Assembly: GCF_014205845.1 (NCBI RefSeq)
Contig: NZ_JACHCR010000019.1
Location: forward strand, 1 to 64,000
Source: Mucilaginibacter cryoferens
GTDB lineage: Bacteria > Bacteroidota > Bacteroidia > Sphingobacteriales > Sphingobacteriaceae
Direction: 5' to 3'
Length of the DNA: 64,000 nucleotides
Position numbers and translations under genes: made by a program. The notes below the pieces were generated by a model. It was not told the DNA's origin and did no database searches. It saw only the letters and a program-made list of their open reading frames with translations. This document shows positions 32,374-41,542 of the stretch, piece after piece. Within the stretch, counting starts at the first letter, position 1, and each line of letters opens with the position of its first letter.

Positions 32374-33603
32374 ATGCTACCTAAATACTACAAAACCTTC
32401 ATCTTAAGCCTTACACTAACAACAGGAGTTGCCGCCTGCCAGGCTGCGCCGCAGCAAGCCAGCGATACCACCAAAGGCGCCCCTGTAGAAACCAATAAGC
32501 CCAACAGCGATTACAAACCTGCCTTTGCCGGGCAAACCCGTATACAAAGCGTTAAAACTAAAATGGCGGTATCGGCAACTGTTATTAATAGTGAACTAAA
32601 ACAACCCTGGGGCCTTTGTGTATTGCCCGATGGCCGTTTTTTGATCACCGAAAAAATTGGCGATATGCGTATTTTAAAAGCCGATGGGCAGGCCGATAAA
32701 AAGATAACCAATTTGCCCGCCGTATTGGCACAGGGGCAAGGTGGTTTGCTGGATGTAAACATCGACCCCGGCTTTAAAACCAACCGGATGATATTTTGGG
32801 ATTATGCCGAAGTAACTCCCGAGGGTAACGTTCTGGCTATAGCCAAAGGCAAATTAGCTGCCGATGAAAGCCAGATAGAAAATATTGAAGTGATATACCG
32901 TGCAAAACCCGCTTATAAGGGTGCTTTGCAATACGGTAGTCGTATTTTGTTTGATAAGCAAGGCAATTTGTTTGTAAGTACCGGCGAGCGCTCCGGTGGC
33001 GATATCCGTATGAAAGCGCAAGACTTAAGTGCCGCTATTGGTAAAGTGCTTCACCTTACTAAAGATGGCAAACCTGTTGCGGGTGGTCCGTTTGCCAATA
33101 CACCAAACGCCCTGCCCGAGATTTATGCCTACGGCTTCCGCAATCCCGAAGGTATGGCCTGGAACCCTGCAACGGGCGAATTATGGGAAGATGAATTTGG
33201 TCCGCGTGGTGGCGATGAGATCAACATCATTCGCCCGGGTAACAACTATGGCTGGCCTGTGGTTACCTATGGCATAGAGTACAGCGGCGAAAAGGTAGGC
33301 GATGGCGTTCAGCAAAAAGATGGCATAACCCAACCCATTTATTACTGGGACCCAAGCATCTCGCCATCGGGCATCACGTTTTACACCGGCGATATGATCC
33401 CCGAGTGGAAAGGTAACCTATTTGTTGGCGGCCTCAGCGGTTCGCACATTGCCCGCCTGGTAATTGAGGATAATAAAGTGGTAGGAGAGGAGCGCCTGTT
33501 TAAAGATAAACGCGAACGCTGGCGCTCGCTTACCACCGGTAAAGATGGCGCATTGTACGCTGTTACCGATAATGGTAAAATGTACCGGATAGCTAAGCAA
33601 TAA
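32374..33603 (+). CDS. PQQ-dependent sugar dehydrogenase (soluble aldose type), lipoprotein
   Basis: This is a 409-residue protein. The N-terminus is a lipoprotein signal (ILSLTLTTGVAACQ, lipobox VAAC). After a low-complexity linker it has the six-bladed propeller of the glucose/sorbosone dehydrogenase family. Motifs include QPWGLCVLPDGRFLITEKIGDMRI, GQGGLLDVNIDPGFKTN, RNPEGMAWNPATGELWEDEFGPRGGDEINIIRPGNNYGWPVVTYG and PSISPSGITFYTGDMIPEWKGNLFVG. Such enzymes oxidise aldoses in the periplasm using PQQ. No PQQ synthesis gene is seen. The gene ends at a strong terminator. Confidence 0.9.
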   Translation: MLPKYYKTFILSLTLTTGVAACQAAPQQASDTTKGAPVETNKPNSDYKPAFAGQTRIQSVKTKMAVSATVINSELKQPWGLCVLPDGRFLITEKIGDMRILKADGQADKKITNLPAVLAQGQGGLLDVNIDPGFKTNRMIFWDYAEVTPEGNVLAIAKGKLAADESQIENIEVIYRAKPAYKGALQYGSRILFDKQGNLFVSTGERSGGDIRMKAQDLSAAIGKVLHLTKDGKPVAGGPFANTPNALPEIYAYGFRNPEGMAWNPATGELWEDEFGPRGGDEINIIRPGNNYGWPVVTYGIEYSGEKVGDGVQQKDGITQPIYYWDPSISPSGITFYTGDMIPEWKGNLFVGGLSGSHIARLVIEDNKVVGEERLFKDKRERWRSLTTGKDGALYAVTDNGKMYRIAKQ

Positions 33604-33624
33604 CCCAAATTGTACTAAACATAG

Positions 33625-33655
33625 ATCCCGGATGAGCAACCATCCGGGATTTTGT
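33625..33655 (+). terminator. Terminator of the sugar dehydrogenase gene
   Basis: ATCCCGGATG-AGCAAC-CATCCGGGAT forms a perfect 10-bp stem, followed by TTTGTTTT. Confidence 0.85.
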
Positions 33656-33781
33656 TTTATATAGATGGTTAAAAGCATCATTAAAATATTTGCCAAAACT
33701 GATATTAATCGGTATTCTTGAAACATCACACAAATCTGCTAACAACCGGGCTGCTAAAGTAGCCTGGTGTAAAAACTACCA

Positions 33782-34858
33782 ATGAGTACTACTTCTGCTA
33801 TTTTAAAAACCAAACAACACTTCGAAATTCTTGATGGGCTACGTGGCGTAGCCGCTTTAGCGGTTGTGGTATTTCACTTCACCGAATTTATTTTTCCAAG
33901 CTATGATGTAAATTTCATTGGTCATGGCTTCCTCGCTGTCGATTTCTTTTTCTGCTTATCTGGCTTTGTAATAGCTTATGCTTATGACGACAGGATTGGC
34001 AAAATGGGCGTGCTGGAGTTTTTCAAGTCGAGAGTAATCAGGCTGCACCCCCTGGTTATTTTAGGGTCGGTATTGGGGCTCATAGGTTTCCTTGTCGATC
34101 CTTTTGGCGGCCATCCCGAAGCTTACAGTATTGGCCGGCTGGCTTTGATATGGGTTAGCTCGATGCTGCTTATCCCATTCCCGGCAATGCAGGAGCGTTA
34201 TTTTAACTTGTTTAGTTTTAATGCGCCGGCATGGTCGTTATTTTGGGAATATGTGGCCAATATTGTTTACGCGTTTGTACTATACAGGCTTGCACGCAAA
34301 TATTTGGTTGTGTTGTTGTTTATTGCGGCCGCAGCACTTGGTTTTGTTGCGTTTCGTGCAAACGTGTTATCGGGCGGTTGGGCCGGCGAAAACTTTTGGG
34401 AAGGCGGTGCCCGTATTTTGTATTCGTTTACAGCCGGATTGCTGGTTTATCGCTTTAACTTCATCATTAAAAATAAGCTTGGCTTTATTGGTCTTGCCAT
34501 ATTGCTGTTGTCGGCTTTTATGATGCCTCATTTTAAATGGAACTGGCTTGCCGAACTGCTTGTAGTACTTTTTTATTTTCCGGTGATCATAGCCTTGGGA
34601 GCTGGTGCCACGCTTTCAGCAGGGGTCAAAAAAATATGTGTCTTTTCGGGTAATCTTTCTTATCCGCTCTATATGACGCATTACGTAGGTATCTGGTTTT
34701 TCGGTAATTACGTAATGAGCCACAAGCCGCCAACTAACCAGATTGTTTACATCACTATTGCAGGGGTAGCGTTGCTGGTTGGTATGGGATATTTGGCCAT
34801 GGTGCTGTATGATATCCCGGTGCGTAAGTATTTGAACAGCAAACGCAAACAGAGCTGA
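33782..34858 (+). CDS. Acyltransferase 3 family membrane protein (OafA/YrhL type)
   Basis: This is a 358-residue integral membrane acyltransferase. It starts with FEILDGLRGVAALAVVVFHF, the diagnostic motif with the catalytic His in VVVFHF. About ten helices follow, with GHGFLAVDFFFCLSGFVIAYAY and KSRVIRLHPL typical of the family. It moves acyl groups, usually O-acetyl, onto cell-surface polysaccharide or lipid across the inner membrane. No glycan operon is adjacent. It ends just before a long inverted repeat. Confidence 0.92.
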   Translation: MSTTSAILKTKQHFEILDGLRGVAALAVVVFHFTEFIFPSYDVNFIGHGFLAVDFFFCLSGFVIAYAYDDRIGKMGVLEFFKSRVIRLHPLVILGSVLGLIGFLVDPFGGHPEAYSIGRLALIWVSSMLLIPFPAMQERYFNLFSFNAPAWSLFWEYVANIVYAFVLYRLARKYLVVLLFIAAAALGFVAFRANVLSGGWAGENFWEGGARILYSFTAGLLVYRFNFIIKNKLGFIGLAILLLSAFMMPHFKWNWLAELLVVLFYFPVIIALGAGATLSAGVKKICVFSGNLSYPLYMTHYVGIWFFGNYVMSHKPPTNQIVYITIAGVALLVGMGYLAMVLYDIPVRKYLNSKRKQS

Positions 34859-34899
34859 GTTAGGCGATAATCCAGGTATCTAAATACACTTCGAAAAAT

Positions 34900-34955
34900 A
34901 ATTCCATATCGAACACCCAAGGCGATGGTCAACCTTTGGTGTTCGATATGGAATT
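34900..34955. terminator. Perfect 18-bp inverted repeat between convergent genes
   Basis: AATTCCATATCGAACACC (34900-34917) and GGTGTTCGATATGGAATT (34938-34955) are exact complements around 20 nt. It lies between the acyltransferase (plus) and the S41 protease (minus), so it is probably a bidirectional terminator. Confidence 0.6.
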
Positions 34956-34969
34956 TATCTAAAAAGCTA

Positions 34970-36661
34970 TTATTTATTCAGCAAACGAAGCGCGTTTTCC
35001 AGCGCGGCATCTTTTCCGTTCCTCAGATCTTTAACGGTTTTGGTTACCATAACATCGGGTGCAATGCCAACGCCCACAAACTCCTTACCATCGGGATAGG
35101 CATCATGTTTGCTACATATACGGGCCGATCCGCCACCTGGTAAGCTAAAGTTAAAAGGTTGGCCGGTGCTGCCACCGGTTGTTTGCCCTATTAATTTGCC
35201 GCGTTTCATGTAATCAAAAGCTACTGTAAAATCTTCGGCGGCCGAAAACGTGCGTGCGCTTATCAGCACTACTACAGGTTTATCGTAATATTGTTTGCCA
35301 TTGGCATCCCAATCTTCGGCTGTATTTTCGTTCCATTGGATGCCGTTTATAGATGGAATATACCTTGGTGTTTTTGAATAAGATGTTTTAAATGGCTTAT
35401 TGGTTAATGACGCAATAATGTGGTAGCCAATGCCGCTGCTACCACCGCCATTGTTCCTGATATCAATAATAAGGCCTTTTGTTGCCGAAATTTGCGTGAA
35501 TAAAGAGTCGAACTGTTTCATGATCTTTTCATCCTCAAAGTTGTTGACCGTTAAGTATCCAATTTGCCCTATCTGTTTAAATTCAATCGACGGCGATGCG
35601 TTTTTAACATCACGATAGCCGGTGCGGGCTACGTCCTGCTGCCATGTTTTTCCTTTACTGCTACGTAATTGCAGGCGTATGGGGCTGGTTGCAGGGCCCG
35701 CAAGTAAAGCGTAGGTATAAGTGCGGATATCCATATCTTGCGGCGTAGAACTACTTTGGTAGGGCGCTACCTGTGTTTTTCCGTAAGTTAATACCGGCTG
35801 GCCATCTATGCTTAATATTTCGGTACCGGGCGTAATGCCTGCGTTTTTTAAGCTGTCGCTAAAAATCTGGGTAACAAACACCCTGCCTTCTATGAGTTCT
35901 GTACGGAATGGCGGGCGTGTATAAAACGCAGCGAATAGTTCTTTCGGCGGGTAAACGTTAGAGTGTCCGTCTTTTAGCTGCGCGTAAAACTGTTGCAATA
36001 CCTTGTAATACTGTGCGGTCGACGTTGTGTTTTTTACCAAGGCCAGGTAATCAAGATAGGTTTTATCCCAGTCTATACCAGAAAGATTAAAGTTGGCGAA
36101 GTTATATTTAGCCTGCGACCATAAGATAGATAAGCCCGCCGCTTTTTCAGCATCCGACAGGTTATCGCGGTAGGTAGTTTTTAAAGATTCATCTTTCCAA
36201 AGCGCCCGCCTTAATTTCAACCCCTTTAGTGTAGCCTGAAACCTTGGGTTTGAACGCATTGGTATAAATAACGAATCTGTTTCATAGGAAGAAATGCGAT
36301 AGTAATCACCTTCTTTGCTAATTTTTTCAAAAACATCCAGAGCCTTGTCGTACTGATTGCTAAGGGTATAGCATATCATCATGTCGTAATAAACATCGCT
36401 TTTGCGGCCTTTTAAATATAAGCTGCCCTGTGCCAGTTCGGTAACTTGTGGTTTATCCAGGTAACTTATGGCGCGACTTAAAACCGCGATGCCGCTATCG
36501 CACTCACTTTTTATTGGTTTGTCTTTGTCATAAAATTTACGTGCTTCGGCGCGCATGTTTTGAGCATTTTCGTAAGCCTGGCCTGGTGTTACGGCAACCT
36601 GAGCCCTGGTTTTAAGGCCAATAGAAGATAAGAGAACTAAAATAATAAGGCTATGTTTCAT
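34970..36661 (-). CDS. S41-family peptidase with PDZ domain, last gene of BlaI/M56 module 2
   Basis: This is a 563-residue exported protease with signal peptide MKHSLIILVLLSSIGLKTRA. An N-terminal helical region (20-240) precedes a PDZ domain (about 255-335: GRVFVTQIFSDSLKNAGITPGTEILSIDGQPV). The tail-specific protease core is 360-540, with KGLIIDIRNNGGGSSG and the nucleophile Ser473 in ISARTFSAAEDF. C-terminal processing proteases of this group act in the periplasm on protein tails. It follows the M56 sensor gene after 16 bp, so it is probably induced with it and may be an output of the module. Confidence 0.9.
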   Translation of the reverse strand: MKHSLIILVLLSSIGLKTRAQVAVTPGQAYENAQNMRAEARKFYDKDKPIKSECDSGIAVLSRAISYLDKPQVTELAQGSLYLKGRKSDVYYDMMICYTLSNQYDKALDVFEKISKEGDYYRISSYETDSLFIPMRSNPRFQATLKGLKLRRALWKDESLKTTYRDNLSDAEKAAGLSILWSQAKYNFANFNLSGIDWDKTYLDYLALVKNTTSTAQYYKVLQQFYAQLKDGHSNVYPPKELFAAFYTRPPFRTELIEGRVFVTQIFSDSLKNAGITPGTEILSIDGQPVLTYGKTQVAPYQSSSTPQDMDIRTYTYALLAGPATSPIRLQLRSSKGKTWQQDVARTGYRDVKNASPSIEFKQIGQIGYLTVNNFEDEKIMKQFDSLFTQISATKGLIIDIRNNGGGSSGIGYHIIASLTNKPFKTSYSKTPRYIPSINGIQWNENTAEDWDANGKQYYDKPVVVLISARTFSAAEDFTVAFDYMKRGKLIGQTTGGSTGQPFNFSLPGGGSARICSKHDAYPDGKEFVGVGIAPDVMVTKTVKDLRNGKDAALENALRLLNK

Positions 36662-36677
36662 AAGGTTTAAATGTTTA

Positions 36678-38942
36678 TTAGTTAAATGAATTTTTTAGGT
36701 CGATGTATTTCTGAAGGTCTTTTGAGTTTAATCCTTTTTGCCTCATCGAAGCCACATAATTAGGAGTAACTCCGGTGTTTTTAAGTGTAAAAAACTGTTT
36801 TATGGGGATGTTGCTAAATCCAAGTTCTGTAAAGCCTTTTATAAAACCGGGAGTTATCCCTTTTACTTTAAGCTCAACCAAAGTGGCCGGTTCTATATTG
36901 ATATATCCTATGGTGTTAAAAGTCTTTATATAGTCGGCGGTAATGCCTCGAACTTTAAAAACAGTGAGTGAGTTTAATGGTATTTTAGTGTACCCTGCAT
37001 CGTAAAGGCTTTTAATATATTCTGGAGTTATTTTTGACATTTTGAGACTGAGCAGCGATGTTGCGGGTATATTGTAATAGCCTAAGTTTTGCAGTTGCGT
37101 AATATAATCTGGTGTGATATCAAAGCTTTTAAATGAGTGAAGCTGGGATGCCGTTAAATTGTATCCTGCATCTGTCATTGCACGCATGTAGGTGCTATCA
37201 ATGTGCATATATTTCGCGGTTGAAATCACACTAACAGGTAGTATGGCGCTTGTTGTATCGCCGGGAATTTTGCTGGCCTGTTTTGCCCGTGTAATACCCC
37301 TGATATAGTCTGCGGTTACGCTGTCTGCCTTAAGGCGGTACAACTCCTCAATGGTAATGTTTGGATAGCCTGCGTTTCTGATCGCGATGGCGTAACTACT
37401 GTCAATATTGGCGCTTTTTATTCGCTGTAGATCCTTTGCTGTAAGGTCTTTGAATCCGGCGTGCCCCCAAAAACGGATATCAGCAGCGCTCACTTTAAAA
37501 AAGTTTAACGTAGAGAGTTGATTGGCTGTTAGTTGCTTAAATCCATTATCTGTCAGTAGTTTAATATAGTCCTCTTTTACATCATTAACTACCAGGCCAA
37601 TAAGCCCGTCCTCATCTTTAATCGTAATTCCGGCCTGTTTAAGATGGTTAATGTAAGTTTCATCAAATTTCATTTTAAACCGGCCCAGCCCCTGGTTGCC
37701 TTCAAACTTGCCATTAAATAAAATAGTACCCGCCTGGCGTTTAACAACAAAATTGCCTTGCTTTGTTAGTGGCAGGGATGAAAACGCACTCACCGGAAAA
37801 ACAAAGCCATTGTAACTCCAATCCTGTTTTTTGATCACTATTTTCATATCCATATTCAGTACGTCTCCCTCTTTATTGGCATACCAAAAGCCCTCAATAT
37901 CACCCTTAAATAACGAATCTGTAATGGCTACATCGCCGCTTGCGGCGTTATTGTTATTAATAAGATTTTTGCCCGTGGCGGGTTGGTTAAGCGCACACGC
38001 AAAACCGGTAAATAATGGAGCAAGCAAAAAGTATTTCCACAGGGTGTGCAAATTTGATTTTTTGGCACTCATCATCAGTATGCGCTTTTTAAGGATGGAT
38101 TGATTGTAATTGGTTGATATCCGGAGCGATAAATGTGGTGTAGAAACCTTTAGTAAACTCAACTGGTAGGCCGAAGTATCCACATTGTTTTTACTGGTTA
38201 CCGCTTCGTCGGTTAAATACTCCAGGTTGTTTTCCATTTCTATACGGTACCACCAGGCAAAGGGATTAAACCATAATACCACTATGGCGAGTTCGGCCAA
38301 CAAAATATCTATGCTGTGTAACTGCCGGGCATGCACCTTCTCATGCAACAAAATCTGGTTATAGGTATCCCAATCGTATTTTTCGGGATTGATAAATATA
38401 TTATTCAAAAAGGAGCAGGGTACTTTATCGCCGTTTAGTTCAACAATGCGGTACGGGCCATCAATAATAACGGGTTGGGCATAAGCCTGGTACAGTGTAT
38501 AAATAAGCTGTATTACCAGGTTTAGTCCAAATATAACTACACCGGTTATGTATATAACAAACAGCCACAGGGCAACGGGTAATGCAGATAAATAAGAAGA
38601 TATTGTATTTGACAGGTTAACTGAGGCCGGCGATATGGGCTTTTGTGCAATTATCTGTTTTGCCTCAGTTTTAACAGGATTGACAGGTGTTTTTTTAGCA
38701 GGCGGGACTACCGGTACCACAACATGCTGTACGTTTTTAGCGGATATAATATCGTTACGATGCATAACACTTAATGACCATTGCTGAGGGATGTGTACCA
38801 GCGGTAGCAAAAACGAAAGCGGTAAACATATTAATATAACCCATCGGTTAAGGCGGTAAAAGGTTTCCCGTTGTAAAAGCAACTTATAAAACAACAGGCA
38901 AATTGTTATCAGCAACGCTACGTACAACAGGTAGGGTATCAT
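36678..38942 (-). CDS. M56 (BlaR1-like) membrane metalloprotease with a 29-residue repeat tail
   Basis: This is a 754-residue sensor protease. Helices lie at about 4-22, 33-50, 122-150 and 300-316. The zinc motif is HEKVH (200-204), with a third ligand probably in ENNLEYLTDE. The extracytoplasmic C-terminus first has a beta-type domain (350-425). It then has about ten units of a 29-residue repeat starting at residues 426, 455, 484, 513, 609, 638, 667, 696 and 725, with a 28-residue unit at 581 and an insert before it. The consensus is I-T-x-x-Y-I-x3-L-x2-A-G-Y-x2-I-x4-L-x2-L-K. Its start overlaps the BlaI stop by 4 bp, and the S41 gene follows. The repeat tail is the likely ligand sensor. Confidence 0.9.
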   Translation of the reverse strand: MIPYLLYVALLITICLLFYKLLLQRETFYRLNRWVILICLPLSFLLPLVHIPQQWSLSVMHRNDIISAKNVQHVVVPVVPPAKKTPVNPVKTEAKQIIAQKPISPASVNLSNTISSYLSALPVALWLFVIYITGVVIFGLNLVIQLIYTLYQAYAQPVIIDGPYRIVELNGDKVPCSFLNNIFINPEKYDWDTYNQILLHEKVHARQLHSIDILLAELAIVVLWFNPFAWWYRIEMENNLEYLTDEAVTSKNNVDTSAYQLSLLKVSTPHLSLRISTNYNQSILKKRILMMSAKKSNLHTLWKYFLLAPLFTGFACALNQPATGKNLINNNNAASGDVAITDSLFKGDIEGFWYANKEGDVLNMDMKIVIKKQDWSYNGFVFPVSAFSSLPLTKQGNFVVKRQAGTILFNGKFEGNQGLGRFKMKFDETYINHLKQAGITIKDEDGLIGLVVNDVKEDYIKLLTDNGFKQLTANQLSTLNFFKVSAADIRFWGHAGFKDLTAKDLQRIKSANIDSSYAIAIRNAGYPNITIEELYRLKADSVTADYIRGITRAKQASKIPGDTTSAILPVSVISTAKYMHIDSTYMRAMTDAGYNLTASQLHSFKSFDITPDYITQLQNLGYYNIPATSLLSLKMSKITPEYIKSLYDAGYTKIPLNSLTVFKVRGITADYIKTFNTIGYINIEPATLVELKVKGITPGFIKGFTELGFSNIPIKQFFTLKNTGVTPNYVASMRQKGLNSKDLQKYIDLKNSFN

Positions 38943-39301
38943 TTTTTGTTAGATTTAATGATTTCTATAATATCGTTTAGTTCTTCGTCGGTAAGTTTTT
39001 GCTCTTTCGCAAAAAAAGCCAGCATCCGCGAGTAAGAGTTATCGAAATATTGGCTCACTACATCTTTCATGGCGTGTTTCTGATAATCTTCTTTGGCTAT
39101 AGCAGGGTAGTATTGAAAGATGTTGCCTACACTGTCATGGGCCAAAAAACCTTTTTCTTCTAATATTTTAACTATGGTGGCTACAGAGTTGTAATGAGGT
39201 TTAGGCTCGGGAATTTCCTGTATAATTTCTTTAATAAACGCTTTTTCCAGGTTCCATACAACCTGCATAATTTGTTCTTCGCGTTTGGCTAATTTCTGCA
39301 T
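38939..39301 (-). CDS. BlaI/MecI/CopY-family repressor, module 2
   Basis: This is a 120-residue winged-helix repressor starting MQKLAKREEQIMQVVWNLEKAFIKEIIQ, with recognition region PHYNSVATIVKILEEKGFL and a helical tail (YFDNSYSRMLAFFAKEQKL). It overlaps the M56 gene by 4 bp (ATGA), so the pair is coupled. Three dyad operators 20 bp apart lie just upstream (39328-39383). Their core ACTAAT-N2-ATTAGT differs from the TACGA dyads of module 1, so the two repressors should not cross-regulate. Confidence 0.9.
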   Translation of the reverse strand: MQKLAKREEQIMQVVWNLEKAFIKEIIQEIPEPKPHYNSVATIVKILEEKGFLAHDSVGNIFQYYPAIAKEDYQKHAMKDVVSQYFDNSYSRMLAFFAKEQKLTDEELNDIIEIIKSNKK

Positions 39302-39327
39302 TGCTTTTTTGTTATAAACAAACTTAG

Positions 39328-39383
39328 TACTAATAAATTAGTAATGCAACTAATTTATTAGTACTTAAACTAATTTATTAGTA
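39328..39383 (-). promoter_or_regulatory. Three phased BlaI-type operators, ACTAAT-N2-ATTAGT
   Basis: TACTAATAAATTAGTA (39328-39343), AACTAATTTATTAGTA (39348-39363) and AACTAATTTATTAGTA (39368-39383) are 16-bp dyads whose centres are exactly 20 bp apart, close to two helical turns. They begin 27 bp upstream of the BlaI start on the minus strand. Confidence 0.85.
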
Positions 39384-39565
39384 TTTGGTTTGTTGTTTGA
39401 TTTATTCGTCTAAATATAGCCAACATCTAAGGGGTAATTATAGGGGAGGCTTTGAATACCGATAAGGTAAAGTTGTTGATTGCGATATAGAAAGCAAATA
39501 TAAATATGCTGATATCGCGGGTTTTTGGCTCCCGGTAACATTATATCAGTTCGCGTAAGTTAAGA

Positions 39566-39679
39566 TCAACTTAACTTTGTATATACAGAGAAGTCTGCTG
39601 CAGCATCCCAATGCTTAAACTCGAGGCAAACTGTTTTGGCCTTGTTATCAAAATAGTACGGGTCAAATGCTAATATCAA
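39566..39679 (-). pseudogene. Possible N-terminal remnant of an endonuclease V-like gene
   Basis: A minus-strand frame from TTG 39679 reads ILAFDPYYFDNKAKTVCLEF followed by KHWDAAADFSVYTKLS and a stop. This looks like the start of Bacteroidota endonuclease V-like proteins as I remember them, but is only 37 residues long. The ordinary start ATG is absent and the following sequence does not continue the family. It lies in the 436-bp gap between BlaI and the IPT/TIG gene. A decayed gene is the best reading, but it is uncertain. Confidence 0.35.
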
Positions 39680-39737
39680 AGCTATTTAAATTATAATGCG
39701 TTAGGGAGGGTTCCTATCTATAGCATTCGAATGATCT

Positions 39738-41438
39738 TTACGGTGTTACTGTAAAATCGATAGTACTTACAGCGGTTTCTCCGTTTGCAGTTACCGTAAT
39801 TTTCTGCGGACCCGGTGCAGCTCCTTGTGGAATCTCGATATATAGCTGACGCGGATCAATGCTAAATATTGCCGCCTGTAACGGGCCTACAAAGACTATA
39901 TTATCATATCCTGTGCTTTGTCCATAAAATCCTTCACCGGTGATGACAACAGAAGTACCCCTTGGTCCGGAAGTTGGAGAGAATGCAAAGATTGACGGCC
40001 CCACTATTTGAAAATTATTTGCTACTATAACTTTGATGTTATTGATTGTAACCGCCAAAACAACAGATCCTTTGTTAACTCCTTTAGGCGTTGGAAAAGT
40101 TATCTTTCCGTCTTCGGTGCAGTCTACATTTACGTTAACAGAACCTATCGATACGGTATAGGTTTGGCCTGGTAAAAAAGTTCCGAATATTGAAATATAC
40201 GATCCAAACCAGCCAGAGGTTGGTTTAAAGCTTGATACACCCGGAGCCAATACCGTAATTTTTTGCGGTGCAGTTATTACATAGGGCCCAACACTTATTT
40301 TAAAGTCGTAACTCCCTGGAACCAGGCTTGTTGGAATATCAAAAACTATACTCTTCCCGTTAGTAGTTGGTACAGGTGCACTTATAAGCTTATCTCCAAT
40401 AGTAACTGTAGGAAAAGCCGCGGTACTAAAATTATAATTGGCCGGCAAATCTGTCCCGGTTACAATTATATGAGTACCCGGAATACCCGAAGATGGTGTT
40501 ACTGAAGTAATAATAGGTGGAGTAATTTTAAATTTTCCGGGCAGTATTATTGTTTTTTTGTTAATAACAATCGACACCTGTGTTTCTGTAACTTTCACCA
40601 GTGATGATATTGCAGCACGAAAATCGACTGTGTTAAAATATGCAAATCCTGCTGCTCCGTCAAAAAGTACAGTGATATCGTTCAGCGTGTAGTTTTTTGC
40701 CGGGAGGTTATCGCCTGAAAATATAATTGGAGTTTCACTTGGGCCAGTTTTAGGACTGTAATCTGTTATTCTGGCAAGAATTGTAAAATCTGTTATGTTG
40801 GTTACCACTAACCCGCCTGATGTTATTTGTATTGGAATCTGTGTTTTATGTTCTGCTAAAATACCCGATGGTATCTCAACTAAAATTTCATTATCAATAG
40901 TGCTTATTATTTTCCCCTTTACTTTATTAATACCAAATGTAACTTCGGTGCCGTTTGGCTGGAATTTCCCCTGAAATACTATTTGGTCGCCTGCACTTCC
41001 GCTTTTTGAACTTATATTATCGCTTGCTGAGGCCGTCATGAAAGTTGAAAGAGTTTCGCCGTACACTGTGCCTTTGTCATTTGTAATGTATGCTTTAACA
41101 TACAACGTAGGTACCGAATTGTCTGGGGCTGTCAATAGCAATCCATCGGCTTCCTTACTAAACTCACCTTGCGTAGCACCGCTACCGAGTGATATTTTTG
41201 CCCCATTGTTGTTATTTATGTCAGTTAATGACGAACTGTATATAAACCCATAATCGCTTAAGTTATTGCTCCCAATTGCAATAATGTTTCCTTTAATAAT
41301 TGCTTTTGTTGATGATAGCGCTGTTACCTGTATGGTTTTTATTTCCGCTGGAATATTTTGTTTTTCTTTTTTGCATCCAAACTGCGATAAGCCAAATAGA
41401 ATTAGTAGTGAGTATACAGCAAAAGTGAGTTTCTTCAT
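39738..41438 (-). CDS. IPT/TIG-domain lipoprotein
   Basis: This is a 566-residue surface or periplasmic protein. The N-terminus is a lipoprotein signal (LLILFGLSQFGCKKEK, lipobox QFGC). After a fibronectin-like region with VKAYITNDKGTVYGE (residues 30-135), at least four IPT/TIG Ig-like domains follow. Each is marked by a turn such as ITDYSPKTGPSETPIIFSGDNL, ITSVTPSSGIPGTHIIVTGTDL, VSSFKPTSGWFGSYISIFGTFL and IFAFSPTSGPRGTSVVITGEGF. This kind of repeat protein is common in Bacteroidota polysaccharide-binding systems, but no SusCD pair is next to it. The ligand is unknown. Confidence 0.9.
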   Translation of the reverse strand: MKKLTFAVYSLLILFGLSQFGCKKEKQNIPAEIKTIQVTALSSTKAIIKGNIIAIGSNNLSDYGFIYSSSLTDINNNNGAKISLGSGATQGEFSKEADGLLLTAPDNSVPTLYVKAYITNDKGTVYGETLSTFMTASASDNISSKSGSAGDQIVFQGKFQPNGTEVTFGINKVKGKIISTIDNEILVEIPSGILAEHKTQIPIQITSGGLVVTNITDFTILARITDYSPKTGPSETPIIFSGDNLPAKNYTLNDITVLFDGAAGFAYFNTVDFRAAISSLVKVTETQVSIVINKKTIILPGKFKITPPIITSVTPSSGIPGTHIIVTGTDLPANYNFSTAAFPTVTIGDKLISAPVPTTNGKSIVFDIPTSLVPGSYDFKISVGPYVITAPQKITVLAPGVSSFKPTSGWFGSYISIFGTFLPGQTYTVSIGSVNVNVDCTEDGKITFPTPKGVNKGSVVLAVTINNIKVIVANNFQIVGPSIFAFSPTSGPRGTSVVITGEGFYGQSTGYDNIVFVGPLQAAIFSIDPRQLYIEIPQGAAPGPQKITVTANGETAVSTIDFTVTP

Positions 41439-41542
41439 GATAAGGTTAAAAGTTGTAGTGTCGAAGATATTGTTTTTTTTGTATTAATAATTATAGTTGG
41501 CGTTGCAAGGAAAAACATAACCATCTATTACAACATATTTAA

